Shown one piece after another: positions 7,461 to 15,101 of a DNA stretch of 30,986 nt. Made by a program: the position numbers and the translations under genes. The DNA is from DASPKW01 sp038244055. Lineage in GTDB: Bacteria; Planctomycetota; Phycisphaerae; Tepidisphaerales; Tepidisphaeraceae. The stretch is taken from assembly GCA_038244055.1 (NCBI GenBank), contig JBBRTW010000021.1:1-30986 (forward strand), read 5' to 3'. How positions within the stretch are numbered: position 1 is the stretch's first letter; each line of letters opens with the position of its first letter. The notes under the pieces are model-generated. The model was not told where the DNA came from. It saw only the letters and a program-made list of their open reading frames with translations, and ran no database searches.

Positions 7461-8147
7461 TTACCGTTTGGCCTTGCCGGTGGAGTCCGACAGGTACGGC
7501 CGCAACTCGTCCCGGAGCGCCAGACGCGCCCGGAACAATCGGCTTTTCAGCGTTCCCAGCGGAAGGCCCAGAACATCGGCCATCTGCTGGTAGTCAAAGC
7601 CCTCGACGTCGCGCATCACGAGTACGGCGCGATACTCGGCGTCGATACGGCCCATGGCGGCCAGAACCTGCGCGTGCAACTCACGCTTTTCCAGATCCTG
7701 CGGCGGGAGATCGGCTTCGCCATCGGTCAGGCGATCCGCCAGGCTCGAAGCCTGGTCATCGCCCGAATTGTGGCGGCCGTTCCCGTTCCGCGGCGGGGCA
7801 TCCAGCGAGAAGACCCTGTGACGCTGGACTTTCCTCAAATGGCTGATCGCAAGGTTCATCCCGATGCGAAACAACCAGGTAAAGGGACTGGCGTCGCCGC
7901 GAAAGCTGCTGAGCTTCATCAGGCCCCGCGTAAACGCCTCCTGCGTCAGCTCGCGCGCCTCATCGAGGTCGCCGACCATCCGCAGCAGGCCGTTATACAA
8001 ACGGTCCTGATAGGCGACGACCAATTGCCCGTAAGCGGCCCGGTCGCCGTTCTGGGCCTTGCGCAGCAGATCGATCTCGCGACGCGCCGCCGGGTTTAAT
8101 GGCGATTCGCCGATGGGGTCGATCTTTGCTCCGCTCAGCCTCGACAT
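7461..8147 (-). CDS. ECF-family RNA polymerase sigma factor
   Basis: The 228-residue product has region 2 (DLLRKAQNGDRAAYGQLVVAY, DEARELTQEAF, SPFTWLFRIGMNLAISHLRK) and region 4 (AMGRIDAEYRAVLVMRDVEGF, LGLPLGTLKSRLFRAR), as in RpoE-like ECF factors. The frame stays open upstream to 8357, but residues before the ATG at 8147 look unlike any sigma factor, and family members start 20-30 residues before the first region-2 helix. No clear ribosome-binding site marks the start, so it is uncertain by some codons. It precedes the long anti-sigma factor on the same strand. Confidence 0.88.
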   Translation of the reverse strand: MSRLSGAKIDPIGESPLNPAARREIDLLRKAQNGDRAAYGQLVVAYQDRLYNGLLRMVGDLDEARELTQEAFTRGLMKLSSFRGDASPFTWLFRIGMNLAISHLRKVQRHRVFSLDAPPRNGNGRHNSGDDQASSLADRLTDGEADLPPQDLEKRELHAQVLAAMGRIDAEYRAVLVMRDVEGFDYQQMADVLGLPLGTLKSRLFRARLALRDELRPYLSDSTGKAKR

Positions 8148-8845
8148 GGGTTTGGACGCGCAAGGGGTTGGGAAGTTCCGTGAAATTCCTGGTTGTGCGT
8201 GCATCAGGCTTTTCAGGGCCGTTATCGGGGCTTTTACACGCCCGGTTGGGATCCCTGACCCAGGTGGAACCGTGCTCGGCCATCCATGACCGATAACCCG
8301 CGCGCCATCAATATGCCAGTGCGCCGCGCGACAGTCAACGTGACTTGGCCCAAACACGGAGTTTCTCGTTATTTATGACGATCGGGTGCGAATTTCCTTT
8401 GGACAAATCGGTTAATTCAAGGTTAGCGCCGAATTCGTCGCTGCCGATCCACCGCACTCCGGCGCTACGGGCGGAAACACATCTCCAGATTCAAAGACAT
8501 GCGCCGAGTCCACCGAAGTTGCGGGCCGATCATCGTATTGGCATTGCTCCATCGTGTGGCCCAAGACCATCGCCAAGAGACAAAGGCACAAAGGCGCAAA
8601 CAAGAGAAGACAGAAAAACTCCTGATTTGGCAGAACAATTCCATCCTCTTTTCTTTATTCTTCTTCTTTGCATCTTTGTACCTTTGCCTCTTCGCGATCA
8701 TCTTCGCGCCAACAATCAAACAGCGTCCCGCGCGCAGGCGATGTCCGGATGATGCGCATCGTCCACTCCCATTTCAGCAAAATCGATCTGTCGAAGGTTC
8801 ACCCAATCGCGGGCATGCCCGAAACATGGTTGTTATGATGCGGGG
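8148..8845. other. Gene-free stretch of about 700 bp
   Basis: No frame here has a recognisable product. It contains the upstream region of the sigma gene and an imperfect inverted repeat at 8574-8693. Its base composition is more AT-rich than the flanking genes around 8580-8720. Together with the sulfatase stub at 8846 it looks like a decayed zone. Confidence 0.55.
8574..8693. repeat. Imperfect inverted repeat of 8-bp units
   Basis: Arms at 8574-8600 and 8667-8693 match as reverse complements at 22 of 27 positions. Each arm is built from degenerate units of about 8 bp (ACAAAGGC-like on one side, TTTGTACC-like on the other). The 66-bp spacer is unrelated sequence. It parallels the 7-bp palindromic repeats further right but with a different period. 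Confidence 0.55.
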
Positions 8846-9004
8846 ATGAAGCAATTTGCGACATCGCTCCTGCTGATCTGCCTCATCCAAGGCGATGTAT
8901 TGGGCCAGCCCATTCCCCCCACACGCCCCAACATTCTGATCATCCTCCCCGATCAGTTGCGCGCCGCCGCCATGGACTGCATGGGCGATGCCGCCAAGCA
9001 ATGA
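8846..9004 (+). pseudogene. N-terminal remnant of a sulfatase
   Basis: This 52-codon frame encodes a signal peptide followed by RPNILIILPDQLRAAAMDCMGD, which is the opening strand of the alkaline phosphatase-like sulfatase family ('RPNILxIxxDxxRxDAxxCxGN'), including the first metal-binding aspartate. Family members run to 450-550 residues; here the frame stops with TGA at 9002-9004. The catalytic C/S-x-P-x-R signature and the rest are missing, because the oppositely oriented gene ends at 9063. The fragment is too short to be an enzyme. It is most simply a deletion remnant, probably recent because its N-terminus remains readable. It is too short to stand out by length alone, and the assignment rests on the motif. 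Confidence 0.7.
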
Positions 9005-9062
9005 CTCAAATGGTGTGCGAGAGATTCTTGGCGCTTGGCCGTGCCACCCAGCACCCTTTGAT

Positions 9063-10823
9063 TTACGCCGCTTCGAGCAGCAGGCCGGTGCGCTGGCCCC
9101 AGCGGAGTTTTCGGTAGGCCTGAACGCTGACCAGGCCATTTTCGAGCATGGGGGCCAGGGCATCAGCCGCGGCATCCGCGTGATCGATCAGCAGACGGAG
9201 GCGCGGGGCGCGGTGGGCATCGATGGCCATCTGCGGGATCGCCATGCCGATGAGGGCGCGGTTTTCATTGAGCCAGCGGTAGGCCTGGGCGATGAGTTTG
9301 AGATCGGCCAGGCCTTTGCGGGCGACGGCGAGGAGGACCAAGCCGCGCTCGCGTGTGACGGCCAGGCGCGCCTCGGGGCACATCGGCGGGCGGATGGGGC
9401 ATTCGAGCATCTGCCCGGCGGCGTGGGCGAGGATGGCGGAGACGATCGGGCCGGTGCCCTGGAGCTCGCCGGGGAGGTCGATGACTTCGGAAATGTCGGA
9501 GGCGGGGGAATCGTTCGCGGGCGCGGGGAGGGTGAAGCGGGCTTCGGTTGTGACATCGCGTTCGATGGAATCGCGGTCGATCGAATCGTTGAAGCCTGCC
9601 ATGCGGACACTGGAGAAGGGCATGACGGTTTGGGAATCGGCGGAGGCGCCGGCCATCGGGGAGGCGGCGGGCGCTACGGTGGCGGAAGCATTAGTGGGCA
9701 TTGAGACGGTGACGGCGGAACCGCTGATTGTGGGAGCGCTTGCGGACGCCGAAATAGCGGGAGGGATCGCGGGCGAGGCAGGCGCTGCGGAAGTTGGCAT
9801 TGCACCCATCGCGATATAGTCATCAGCGAAAGCGGGCTGCTCCGGGCTCGATCCTTCTCCATTGGCCGATTCTTCTTCACTGCCGGCCTGATCGACGGCT
9901 TCTTCTTCAGCGCGGAGGGCGGCTTCGGCGGCCTGGGCTTTGACGCGGGCGAGGAATTCAGTCACCACGGTCCACGCGGCGCTGCCGGCGAGCTGGGATT
10001 TATCGTGATTGGCGCGGAAGTGGGCGACCAGATGCTCGGCCACGGCGCGGGTCGGGCGGACGGCCGGCTCGCTCTGCAATTCAATCCCCAAAAACTGGAT
10101 GCAGACGCCGTTCAGCTTGCGGAAAATCTTGGCGGCCTGGGTCGGGCTGGCGGTTTCCATGAGGGCCAGGCTCAGGCGCGGCTGGCCGATGCTGGCGAGG
10201 CCTTTGAGCGTGCGGTAGCAGGAGACCACGCCATCGTGATCGGTGGTGGATAGCAGGGTCCAGTTCTCGACTTCCTTGAGGAGCGTGCGCGCCTCGGGGC
10301 TGCGCAGATTTGGAAGCACGAGCAGCCAGTGATCGAGATCGCAGGTGAGCTCTTCGAGGGCCTGGGTCATCTGCCGGGGGTCGAAATGCTCGACAATTTC
10401 AGGCGGCGCGGGGTCGGTGGCGTTGGGCTGGGTGGAGCGCTCGTAGCACATCAGGCGGCATTCGGACAGGTCCAACTCGATCACGCCGATGCGCTCGCCG
10501 TTGGCGGCCAGATGGCGGGCGTATTCGCGGACGCGCTCGGCGGCACTGCCGTTGAGATGCTGGGAAATCACCGCGCTGACGGCCGGGACTCGGATGGCGG
10601 CATCGGACTCGGCGGCGATGGAATGTCCCGACATCTCGGCGTATTCCTCGGGGGTGAGGTCCTCGGATTTGGCGGGTGCCGATGCCGCGTCGGCGACCTG
10701 GCGCGCGGACGGGGGCACGCGCACCGGGCGAGGCATGCCCTGGGTCTGCTTCTCGCGAATGCCGCTTAGAAAGAGATGACTGATCTCGCTCAGGGATTGA
10801 GGTTTTTTGGGATGATCGTTCAT
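9063..10823 (-). CDS. MinD/FlhG-like protein with a decayed P-loop, partner of the ParA fusion
   Basis: I do not recognise a named family for this 586-residue protein. Residues about 85-270 follow the order of a ParA/MinD ATPase. A segment GSAAERVREYARHLAANG takes the place of the P-loop and following helix. VIELDLSECRL stands where the first strand (LLIDLD) should be, DHWLLVLPNLRSPEA where switch II should be, WTLLSTTDHDGVVSCYRTLK where the TTPE strand should be, and a final strand and helix end in FLGIELQSEP. The Walker lysines are absent, so ATP hydrolysis is unlikely. A Glu-rich then Ala/Ser/Pro-rich linker spans about 300-420, and a second unrecognised domain fills 440-586. It is on the same strand as, and downstream of, the ParA-CBM gene, with a palindromic heptamer repeat in the 122-bp gap. 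The MinD relation is inferred from pattern, not search. Confidence 0.65.
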   Translation of the reverse strand: MNDHPKKPQSLSEISHLFLSGIREKQTQGMPRPVRVPPSARQVADAASAPAKSEDLTPEEYAEMSGHSIAAESDAAIRVPAVSAVISQHLNGSAAERVREYARHLAANGERIGVIELDLSECRLMCYERSTQPNATDPAPPEIVEHFDPRQMTQALEELTCDLDHWLLVLPNLRSPEARTLLKEVENWTLLSTTDHDGVVSCYRTLKGLASIGQPRLSLALMETASPTQAAKIFRKLNGVCIQFLGIELQSEPAVRPTRAVAEHLVAHFRANHDKSQLAGSAAWTVVTEFLARVKAQAAEAALRAEEEAVDQAGSEEESANGEGSSPEQPAFADDYIAMGAMPTSAAPASPAIPPAISASASAPTISGSAVTVSMPTNASATVAPAASPMAGASADSQTVMPFSSVRMAGFNDSIDRDSIERDVTTEARFTLPAPANDSPASDISEVIDLPGELQGTGPIVSAILAHAAGQMLECPIRPPMCPEARLAVTRERGLVLLAVARKGLADLKLIAQAYRWLNENRALIGMAIPQMAIDAHRAPRLRLLIDHADAAADALAPMLENGLVSVQAYRKLRWGQRTGLLLEAA

Positions 10824-10831
10824 AGGAGTAG

Positions 10832-10932
10832 TCAGTAGCCAGTAGTCAGTAGTCAGTAGTAATTCCGGGCGTGGCAGTTTTGGGCAGGTGGTGCCGCTTG
10901 TCTGCTACTGGCTACTGACTACTGACTACTGA
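10832..10932. repeat. Palindromic array of degenerate 7-bp units (intergenic)
   Basis: Four units of the type TCAGTAG (one is CCAGTAG) at 10832-10859 face four complementary units at 10905-10932. The two 28-bp arms would pair with two mismatches around a 45-base spacer. It sits between the ParA-CBM stop and the start of the MinD-like gene, so a transcript covering both would carry a long hairpin there. The unit belongs to the same family as the GTCMGTK heptamers found inside the epimerase gene and nadE. Confidence 0.85.
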
Positions 10933-10945
10933 CTTCTTCTATCAA

Positions 10946-12385
10946 TCACGCCACTTCCACCACATTATTCAGCTCGCCGAACTGGTTGGTTTCGACGAAA
11001 GTGTTGTTCGGATCGGTCATCCACTTGCCATCGACGACCAGGCGGTAGCGGTAGCGGCCTTTGGCGAGCGGGAGGCGCATCTGCCAGCGGCCATCGGTGG
11101 AGCGGGTCATGGGGGTGGTGATCGGAGTCCAGTTGTTGAAATCGCCGGCGATGAGCACTTTCTGAGCCTCGGCGAACTTGACGGCGAAGATCACTTCATT
11201 GCCGATCTGGCGCACTCCGTAGAATTCTTCGATCTTCTGCTCGGTGGTCTTGGCGGGAATCGCCGGGGCGCGAGAGGGGGCGGCATGCTCGGGTTCGTTA
11301 TCGAGCATTTCGAGTTCGCCGAAGGCCGCATCATCCACCTGGCGGCGGGAGAAGGCCAACGGCGAGGCGGTGGACTGGGCGAACTCGGCCAGCGCCGCGA
11401 AGCCCGGATTTTCCGCCACCGGCTGGACCATGGGCATCGGCCCGGTCGGCGGCTCGGCGCGGGCGGGAGCGGGGGTGGCAGGGGCGGGGGCGGTGGCGGG
11501 TTTGACGGTGCCGCGGCCGAACTGGTAGTTGGTCAGTTGGGCGAGCTGGCGGGCGCGCTGCACGAGCTCGGCGGGGCGGCTGAGGCGCTGATCGCTGATG
11601 GCCGGCTCGACCTCAACCGGGCGATGGCCCATGAGCTCGCGGGCGAGATTGACGAAATCCTTGTAGCCGCGGCTGCCCGGATCGTATTCGGTGATGGGCT
11701 GGCCGAAACTCGCGGCCTCTTTGAGCTTGGTGTTGAAGTTGACGACGCTCTCCATGAGATAGTCGCGGAAGCGGGCACGGAGCTCCTGGAGAACTTCGCG
11801 GGCGAGCTTGGTGCGGGTGTCGTAGAGGGTGGGGAGAACGCGGATGAGGATATCCTTGTTGCAGCGCTCCTTGAGGAGCTCGAGGGTCTCCATCATCTTG
11901 GTCAGGCCGTGCAGGCTGAAGAAGCCGGTTTCCACGGGGACCAGGACTTCATCGGAGGCGCGCAGCGCGTTGAAGGTGAGCAGGCCGACGCTGGGGGGGC
12001 AATCGATGACCACCCAGTCGTAGATGCCGCGCACGCCATCGAGGGCGCGGAGGAGGCGATCCTCGCGGCCGGGCCGACCGGCGAAAATCTGCTCGAAGGC
12101 GGAGAGCTTGATGTTGGCGGGGGCGAGATCGAAATCGCTGGCGATCTGCCAGGTGACTTCGGAAAGCTTGCAGGGCTTGCCATCCGAAGGCTCGATCAGC
12201 GCATCGTAAATGGTGCGCTCGATCTGGTCCTCGGGGACGGCGAGCCCGACGCCGCAATGGCCCTGGGGATCGAAATCCAGGAGGAGGGTTTTTTGACCCA
12301 GCCGCGCGAGGCAGGCGGCGAGGTTGATGCTGGTGGTTGTTTTTCCGCAACCGCCCTTTTGATTGATGACTGCGATGATCCGCAT
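10946..12385 (-). CDS. ParA/Soj-type ATPase fused to a C-terminal glycogen-binding-like domain
   Basis: Residues 1-260 are a complete ParA ATPase. The deviant Walker A KGGCGKTT is at 10-17, DFDPQGH carries the A' aspartate, DWVVIDCPPSVG is switch II, and LVPVETGFFSLHGL and VLPTLYDTRTKLAREVL are typical Soj segments. A Pro/Ala linker (about 295-390) leads to residues 394-479, an E-set fold of the AMPK-beta/CBM48 type. That domain has AGDFNNWTP, a Trp at GRW, and RYRYRLVVDGKWMTDP, the residues that bind alpha-glucans in known members. The ATG is preceded by AAGGAAGG. ParA proteins position cargo on the nucleoid; here the cargo could carry glycogen or a related glucan (inference). Its likely partner is the MinD-like gene downstream. 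No parB or origin sequences are adjacent, so plasmid or chromosome partition is less likely. Confidence 0.92.
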   Translation of the reverse strand: MRIIAVINQKGGCGKTTTSINLAACLARLGQKTLLLDFDPQGHCGVGLAVPEDQIERTIYDALIEPSDGKPCKLSEVTWQIASDFDLAPANIKLSAFEQIFAGRPGREDRLLRALDGVRGIYDWVVIDCPPSVGLLTFNALRASDEVLVPVETGFFSLHGLTKMMETLELLKERCNKDILIRVLPTLYDTRTKLAREVLQELRARFRDYLMESVVNFNTKLKEAASFGQPITEYDPGSRGYKDFVNLARELMGHRPVEVEPAISDQRLSRPAELVQRARQLAQLTNYQFGRGTVKPATAPAPATPAPARAEPPTGPMPMVQPVAENPGFAALAEFAQSTASPLAFSRRQVDDAAFGELEMLDNEPEHAAPSRAPAIPAKTTEQKIEEFYGVRQIGNEVIFAVKFAEAQKVLIAGDFNNWTPITTPMTRSTDGRWQMRLPLAKGRYRYRLVVDGKWMTDPNNTFVETNQFGELNNVVEVA

Positions 12386-12755
12386 GGCGAACCTTCCTTG
12401 GCGTAGCCGCGGCGATGATTGGCCGCGGAATTCGGACGCCGGCGATCAATCCGTCGATCACCGGCCGCGATGGCGAAGGGGTTTTTGTGCCAAAGGCCCA
12501 CTGCCCGGGGCGCTATTGCCCGCTTCCCAATACTGATATCGTCGGTGGGGGGATTGGAACTTTAGATTTATTGGACAGGAGGGGGGCCGGGTGGCATGGG
12601 TAAGGCTCTAAGGCCTTACCCGTGGGGCCTCCCTTTCGAGTGGCCGCCTCTTGTCACTGGCTGCTCGAAAACTTTCCTGAGCGATCCCCCGAGATGTATC
12701 ATCCACTGTGATGTGAGGGTCTTTTCACCCTTGCCCTTTCCATGCGGAGCATTTC
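12386..12755. other. Gene-free divergent region upstream of the ParA fusion and the transposase
   Basis: This 370-bp stretch separates two divergent starts. It contains the left 42-bp inverted repeat of the RAYT element (12589-12630) and presumably the ParA-CBM promoter, which I could not pinpoint. There is no credible gene in it. Confidence 0.6.
12589..12630 (+). repeat. Left 42-bp terminal inverted repeat of the RAYT element
   Basis: It is identical over 42 bp to the reverse complement of 13365-13406. An internal hairpin at 12598-12621 has a 9-bp stem and loop TCTAAG. Confidence 0.9.
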
Positions 12756-13349
12756 ATGGAACTCGACGATGGCACAGTCCGCAAACTCCGTAAGACTTCG
12801 GACATCACCCACCACTCGCACGAGCTGACTTTCACGTGTTACCATCGCCTTCCATTGCTCTCAAGGGACCGGACGCGGCATTGGTTCGTCGACGCGCTCA
12901 ATCGCACCTGCAAAGATCAAAACGTCGCGCCTTGGGCCTGGGTCATCATGCCCGAGCATGCTCACGTGTTGATTTTCCCGCGCAACCCCGAATCCGCCGG
13001 ACGACAGACGCCCGTTGCCGACTTTCTCAAATCGGTCAAGCAATCGGTCGCCCGGCGCGCCACTGATTTTCTGCGACAGCACAATCCGGATTGGCTCGCC
13101 AATCTCCGCGTCGTCTGGCCAAATGGCCGCGTTGAGCATCGCTTCTGGCAACAGGGCGGGGGATACGACCGCGAGATGTTCAAGTGCAAGGCAATTTGGT
13201 CGGCGATCGAGTATCTGCACAACAACCCGGTGCGCAGAAAATTAGCGGCGCGCGCGGGCGATTGGGAGTGGTCCAGCGCGCGGGTCTATGCGGGCGATGG
13301 GCCTAGCAAGGCGACGATTGACTGGAAGGACCTGCCTCGAAATGGTTGA
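12756..13349 (+). CDS. REP-associated tyrosine transposase (RAYT, Y1/HUH family)
   Basis: The 197-residue product has the Y1-transposase core. The metal-binding HUH motif is PEHAHVLIF (His68 and His70). The catalytic tyrosine is probably Tyr137, in the family block RFWQQGGGYDRE. The block IEYLHNNPVRRKL...DWEWSSA is highly typical of RAYT proteins. These enzymes cut and rejoin single-stranded REP palindromes and are usually single-copy, domesticated genes. The start has a GGAG box six bases upstream. The frame is intact and all key residues are present, so it may be active on the hairpins at its ends. Confidence 0.93.
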   Translation: MELDDGTVRKLRKTSDITHHSHELTFTCYHRLPLLSRDRTRHWFVDALNRTCKDQNVAPWAWVIMPEHAHVLIFPRNPESAGRQTPVADFLKSVKQSVARRATDFLRQHNPDWLANLRVVWPNGRVEHRFWQQGGGYDREMFKCKAIWSAIEYLHNNPVRRKLAARAGDWEWSSARVYAGDGPSKATIDWKDLPRNG

Positions 13350-13364
13350 ATCGTTTCGGCTGGT

Positions 13365-13406
13365 AGGCCCCACGGGTAAGGCCTTAGAGCCTTACCCATG
13401 CCACCC
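13365..13406 (-). repeat. Right 42-bp terminal inverted repeat of the RAYT element
   Basis: Perfect inverted copy of 12589-12630, with its own hairpin at 13374-13397. It begins 15 bases after the transposase stop and ends six bases before the stop codon of the convergent epimerase gene. Confidence 0.9.
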
Positions 13407-13412
13407 AAAATC

Positions 13413-14798
13413 TCACGCCGCCTCGGTCACCACGCGCATTACCGGCTGATTGGCGGGGTCCGGTTTATATTCGGCCACGGATTCCATCAGGGCATTGATC
13501 GCGCCTTCGCGCGGGCCATCCACGCAGGCTTGCAGGCGGGCGAGGGAGCGTTCGATCTGGGTCGCCGTCGCGGTGGCCAGCTCCCAGACGCGGATTTTGG
13601 CGTGGGTGGTGGGACGGGTGCGCTCGGTAGCGCCGGCCAGTTCTTCGAAGAGTTTTTCGCCGGGGCGCATGCCGGTGAACTCGATGGCGATGTCATCGTG
13701 CGGCTTTTTCCCGGCCAATCGGATCATCTCCTCCGCCAGATCGAAAATCCGCACGGGCTTGCCCATATCGAGGACGAAAATCTCCCCCCCCTGCCCGATC
13801 GCGCCGGCCTGCAAAACAAGCTGGCTGGCCTCGGGACTGGTCATGAAATAACGGCGCATGTCGGGGTGGGTCACGGTGATCGGCCCGCCGGCTGCGATCT
13901 GCTTCTGGAAGATCGGCACGACGCTGCCGGAGGAGCCCAGGACATTGCCGAAGCGGACGGCGACGAAGCGAGTGGTGGGTTGGGAGCTGCGCGTCAATTG
14001 TCCATGGTCCATGGCCAATGGTCCGTTGTCAGTGGTCCGTTGTCCGTTGCTGGTTGTTCGATGCCGATCGCCCCCGGCAACTGACAACGCACCACTGACA
14101 ACGGACAACGGACCTTCTCGCTTCTCGCTTCTCACTTCTCGCTTCTGCCCGTTCAGCGTCTGGATATACAACTCCGCGAACCGCTTGGTGGCCCCCATGA
14201 CACTGGTCGGGTTGACGGCTTTATCGGTTGACACCATGACGAAGGCGGCCGCGTTGCAGGCCAGGGCGGCATCGGCGACGGTTTTGGTGCCGAAGATATT
14301 GTTCTTGATGGCTTCGCCCGGGTTGATCTCCATCATCGGGACGTGCTTGTGGGCGGCGCAGTGGAAGATCACCTGCGGGCGCTCGCCGTTGAAAATGCGG
14401 GCGATGCGGGCCGGGTCGGTGATGTCGGCGATGTAGGGTGTGATGTCCGCGCCGAGCCAGCGCTGCCGCAGTTCGCGGTCGATCTCGAAGAGGGCGCACT
14501 CGGCCTGCTCGACCAGGATGAGCCGCTCGGGCAGAAATCGAAGGGTCTGCCGGCAGATTTCCGAGCCGATCGAGCCGCCGGCGCCGGTGACGAGGATGCG
14601 TTTGCCGGCCAGGAAACGCTGGGCTTCTGGGGTATCGAGGTTGATGGCCGGGCGGCGGAGGAGCTGCTCGATGGTAATGGGGGCGGGGGAGTTGAGAACG
14701 CCGGCCGGGCCGGCGGGCGCGGAGGGCGCTTGGACCGGCGCAGGGCCTTTCGCCCGGCTGACCAAAGCGCGCAAATTTTCCCTGCGTCCTCGTTTCAT
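13413..14798 (-). CDS. UDP-sugar 4,6-dehydratase/epimerase, soluble CapD/FlaA1 type, with an in-frame repeat insertion
   Basis: Members convert UDP-GlcNAc-type sugars for surface polysaccharide or glycan synthesis. The 461-residue product has an Ala/Pro-rich N-terminus without the membrane helices of full-length CapD. The NAD-binding GAGGSIG is at 72-78, followed by HCAAHKHVPMME and the catalytic STDKAVNPTSVMGATKR block (Thr191, Asp192, Lys193). RFVAVRFGNVLGSSGSV and GMRPGEKLFEEL come later. Normally only a few residues separate the helix ending in ELYIQTLN from TRFVAVRFGN. Here about 55 extra residues (roughly 219-274) fill this surface position, encoded by 7-bp tandem repeats, with the frame kept. 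Catalytic motifs on both sides are intact, so activity may persist. The gene ends at the RAYT element. Confidence 0.92.
   Translation of the reverse strand: MKRGRRENLRALVSRAKGPAPVQAPSAPAGPAGVLNSPAPITIEQLLRRPAINLDTPEAQRFLAGKRILVTGAGGSIGSEICRQTLRFLPERLILVEQAECALFEIDRELRQRWLGADITPYIADITDPARIARIFNGERPQVIFHCAAHKHVPMMEINPGEAIKNNIFGTKTVADAALACNAAAFVMVSTDKAVNPTSVMGATKRFAELYIQTLNGQKREVRSEKREGPLSVVSGALSVAGGDRHRTTSNGQRTTDNGPLAMDHGQLTRSSQPTTRFVAVRFGNVLGSSGSVVPIFQKQIAAGGPITVTHPDMRRYFMTSPEASQLVLQAGAIGQGGEIFVLDMGKPVRIFDLAEEMIRLAGKKPHDDIAIEFTGMRPGEKLFEELAGATERTRPTTHAKIRVWELATATATQIERSLARLQACVDGPREGAINALMESVAEYKPDPANQPVMRVVTEAA
13998..14148. repeat. Composite palindromic heptamer repeat inside the epimerase gene
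   Basis: Three blocks of 7-bp units lie inside the coding sequence. Positions 13998-14060 hold nine units of TKGTCCG type, and 14078-14112 hold five units of the complementary CAACGGA type. Positions 14114-14148 hold five units of CTTCTCG type. Segments 14021-14050 and 14077-14106 pair over 30 bp with two mismatches, leaving a 26-base loop. Read on the coding strand they add a stretch with repeated SEKR and LSV(V/A) peptides. The total length keeps the reading frame. Confidence 0.9.
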
Positions 14799-14861
14799 GG
14801 AGTGACCCGGTTCTGATATCGGCAGAAGGGTCGCGGGGGGTTCAAGGATTCTCGGACGTTG

Positions 14862-15101
14862 TCATGGTCGGCGCGCCTTGGCGTGCAGATCGCGGGCCAG
14901 TTCGGCGGCATAGGCGAAAGCAGCAAGCAAATCGTCTGCTTCAAGATCTTCAAAATCGGCCAGAATCTGGTCGAACGTCATGCCGCCGCTGAGAAGCTCA
15001 AAAATAGTCTCAACCGGATAGCGCAAACCGCGGATGCATGGCTTTCCATGGCAGATTTGCGGATCAACGGTAATTCTCGTTTGCAGAGCCGCGCGCGACA
15101 T
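14862..15101 (-). CDS. DUF433-family protein (antitoxin-like)
   Basis: The 79-residue product matches the DUF433 pattern throughout: TRITVDPQICHGKPCIRGLRYPVETIFELL, then GMTFDQILADFEDLEADDLLAAFAYAAEL. This is a winged-helix-like fold often encoded just before a DUF5615 PIN-like toxin. The ATG at 15101 is preferred over a TTG nine bases upstream, because DUF433 proteins start close to the conserved RITVDP strand. No toxin gene follows. Its TGA overlaps an ATG (ATGA), but that frame closes after seven codons, and the epimerase gene starts 63 bp on. It is either an orphan regulator or a pair that has lost its toxin. A 14-bp palindrome covers its start codon. Confidence 0.85.
   Translation of the reverse strand: MSRAALQTRITVDPQICHGKPCIRGLRYPVETIFELLSGGMTFDQILADFEDLEADDLLAAFAYAAELARDLHAKARRP

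Larger units (their letters stand above)
12589..13406. mobile_element. RAYT element: REP-type transposase gene between 42-bp inverted repeats
   Basis: An 818-bp unit is bounded by perfect 42-bp inverted repeats at 12589-12630 and 13365-13406, with a single transposase-like gene inside. Each end contains a small hairpin (GGGTAAGGC stem with GCCTTACCC, six-base loop). The arrangement matches RAYT genes, which are normally flanked by REP palindromes in inverse orientation. Bases just outside the two ends show no target duplication, as expected for HUH transposases. It sits seven bases past the stop of the epimerase gene, so the right-hand hairpin may also end that gene's transcript. Confidence 0.85.

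Noticed and set aside
10946..12385. ParA gene as evidence of a plasmid or a replication origin
   Set aside because: No parB, parS-like repeats, dnaA or rep gene nearby, and the C-terminal glycan-binding-type domain points elsewhere.
11285..12406. A 373-codon plus-strand frame opposite the ParA fusion
   Set aside because: Antisense of clear ParA and CBM motifs; Gly/Glu/Leu-rich with no domain.
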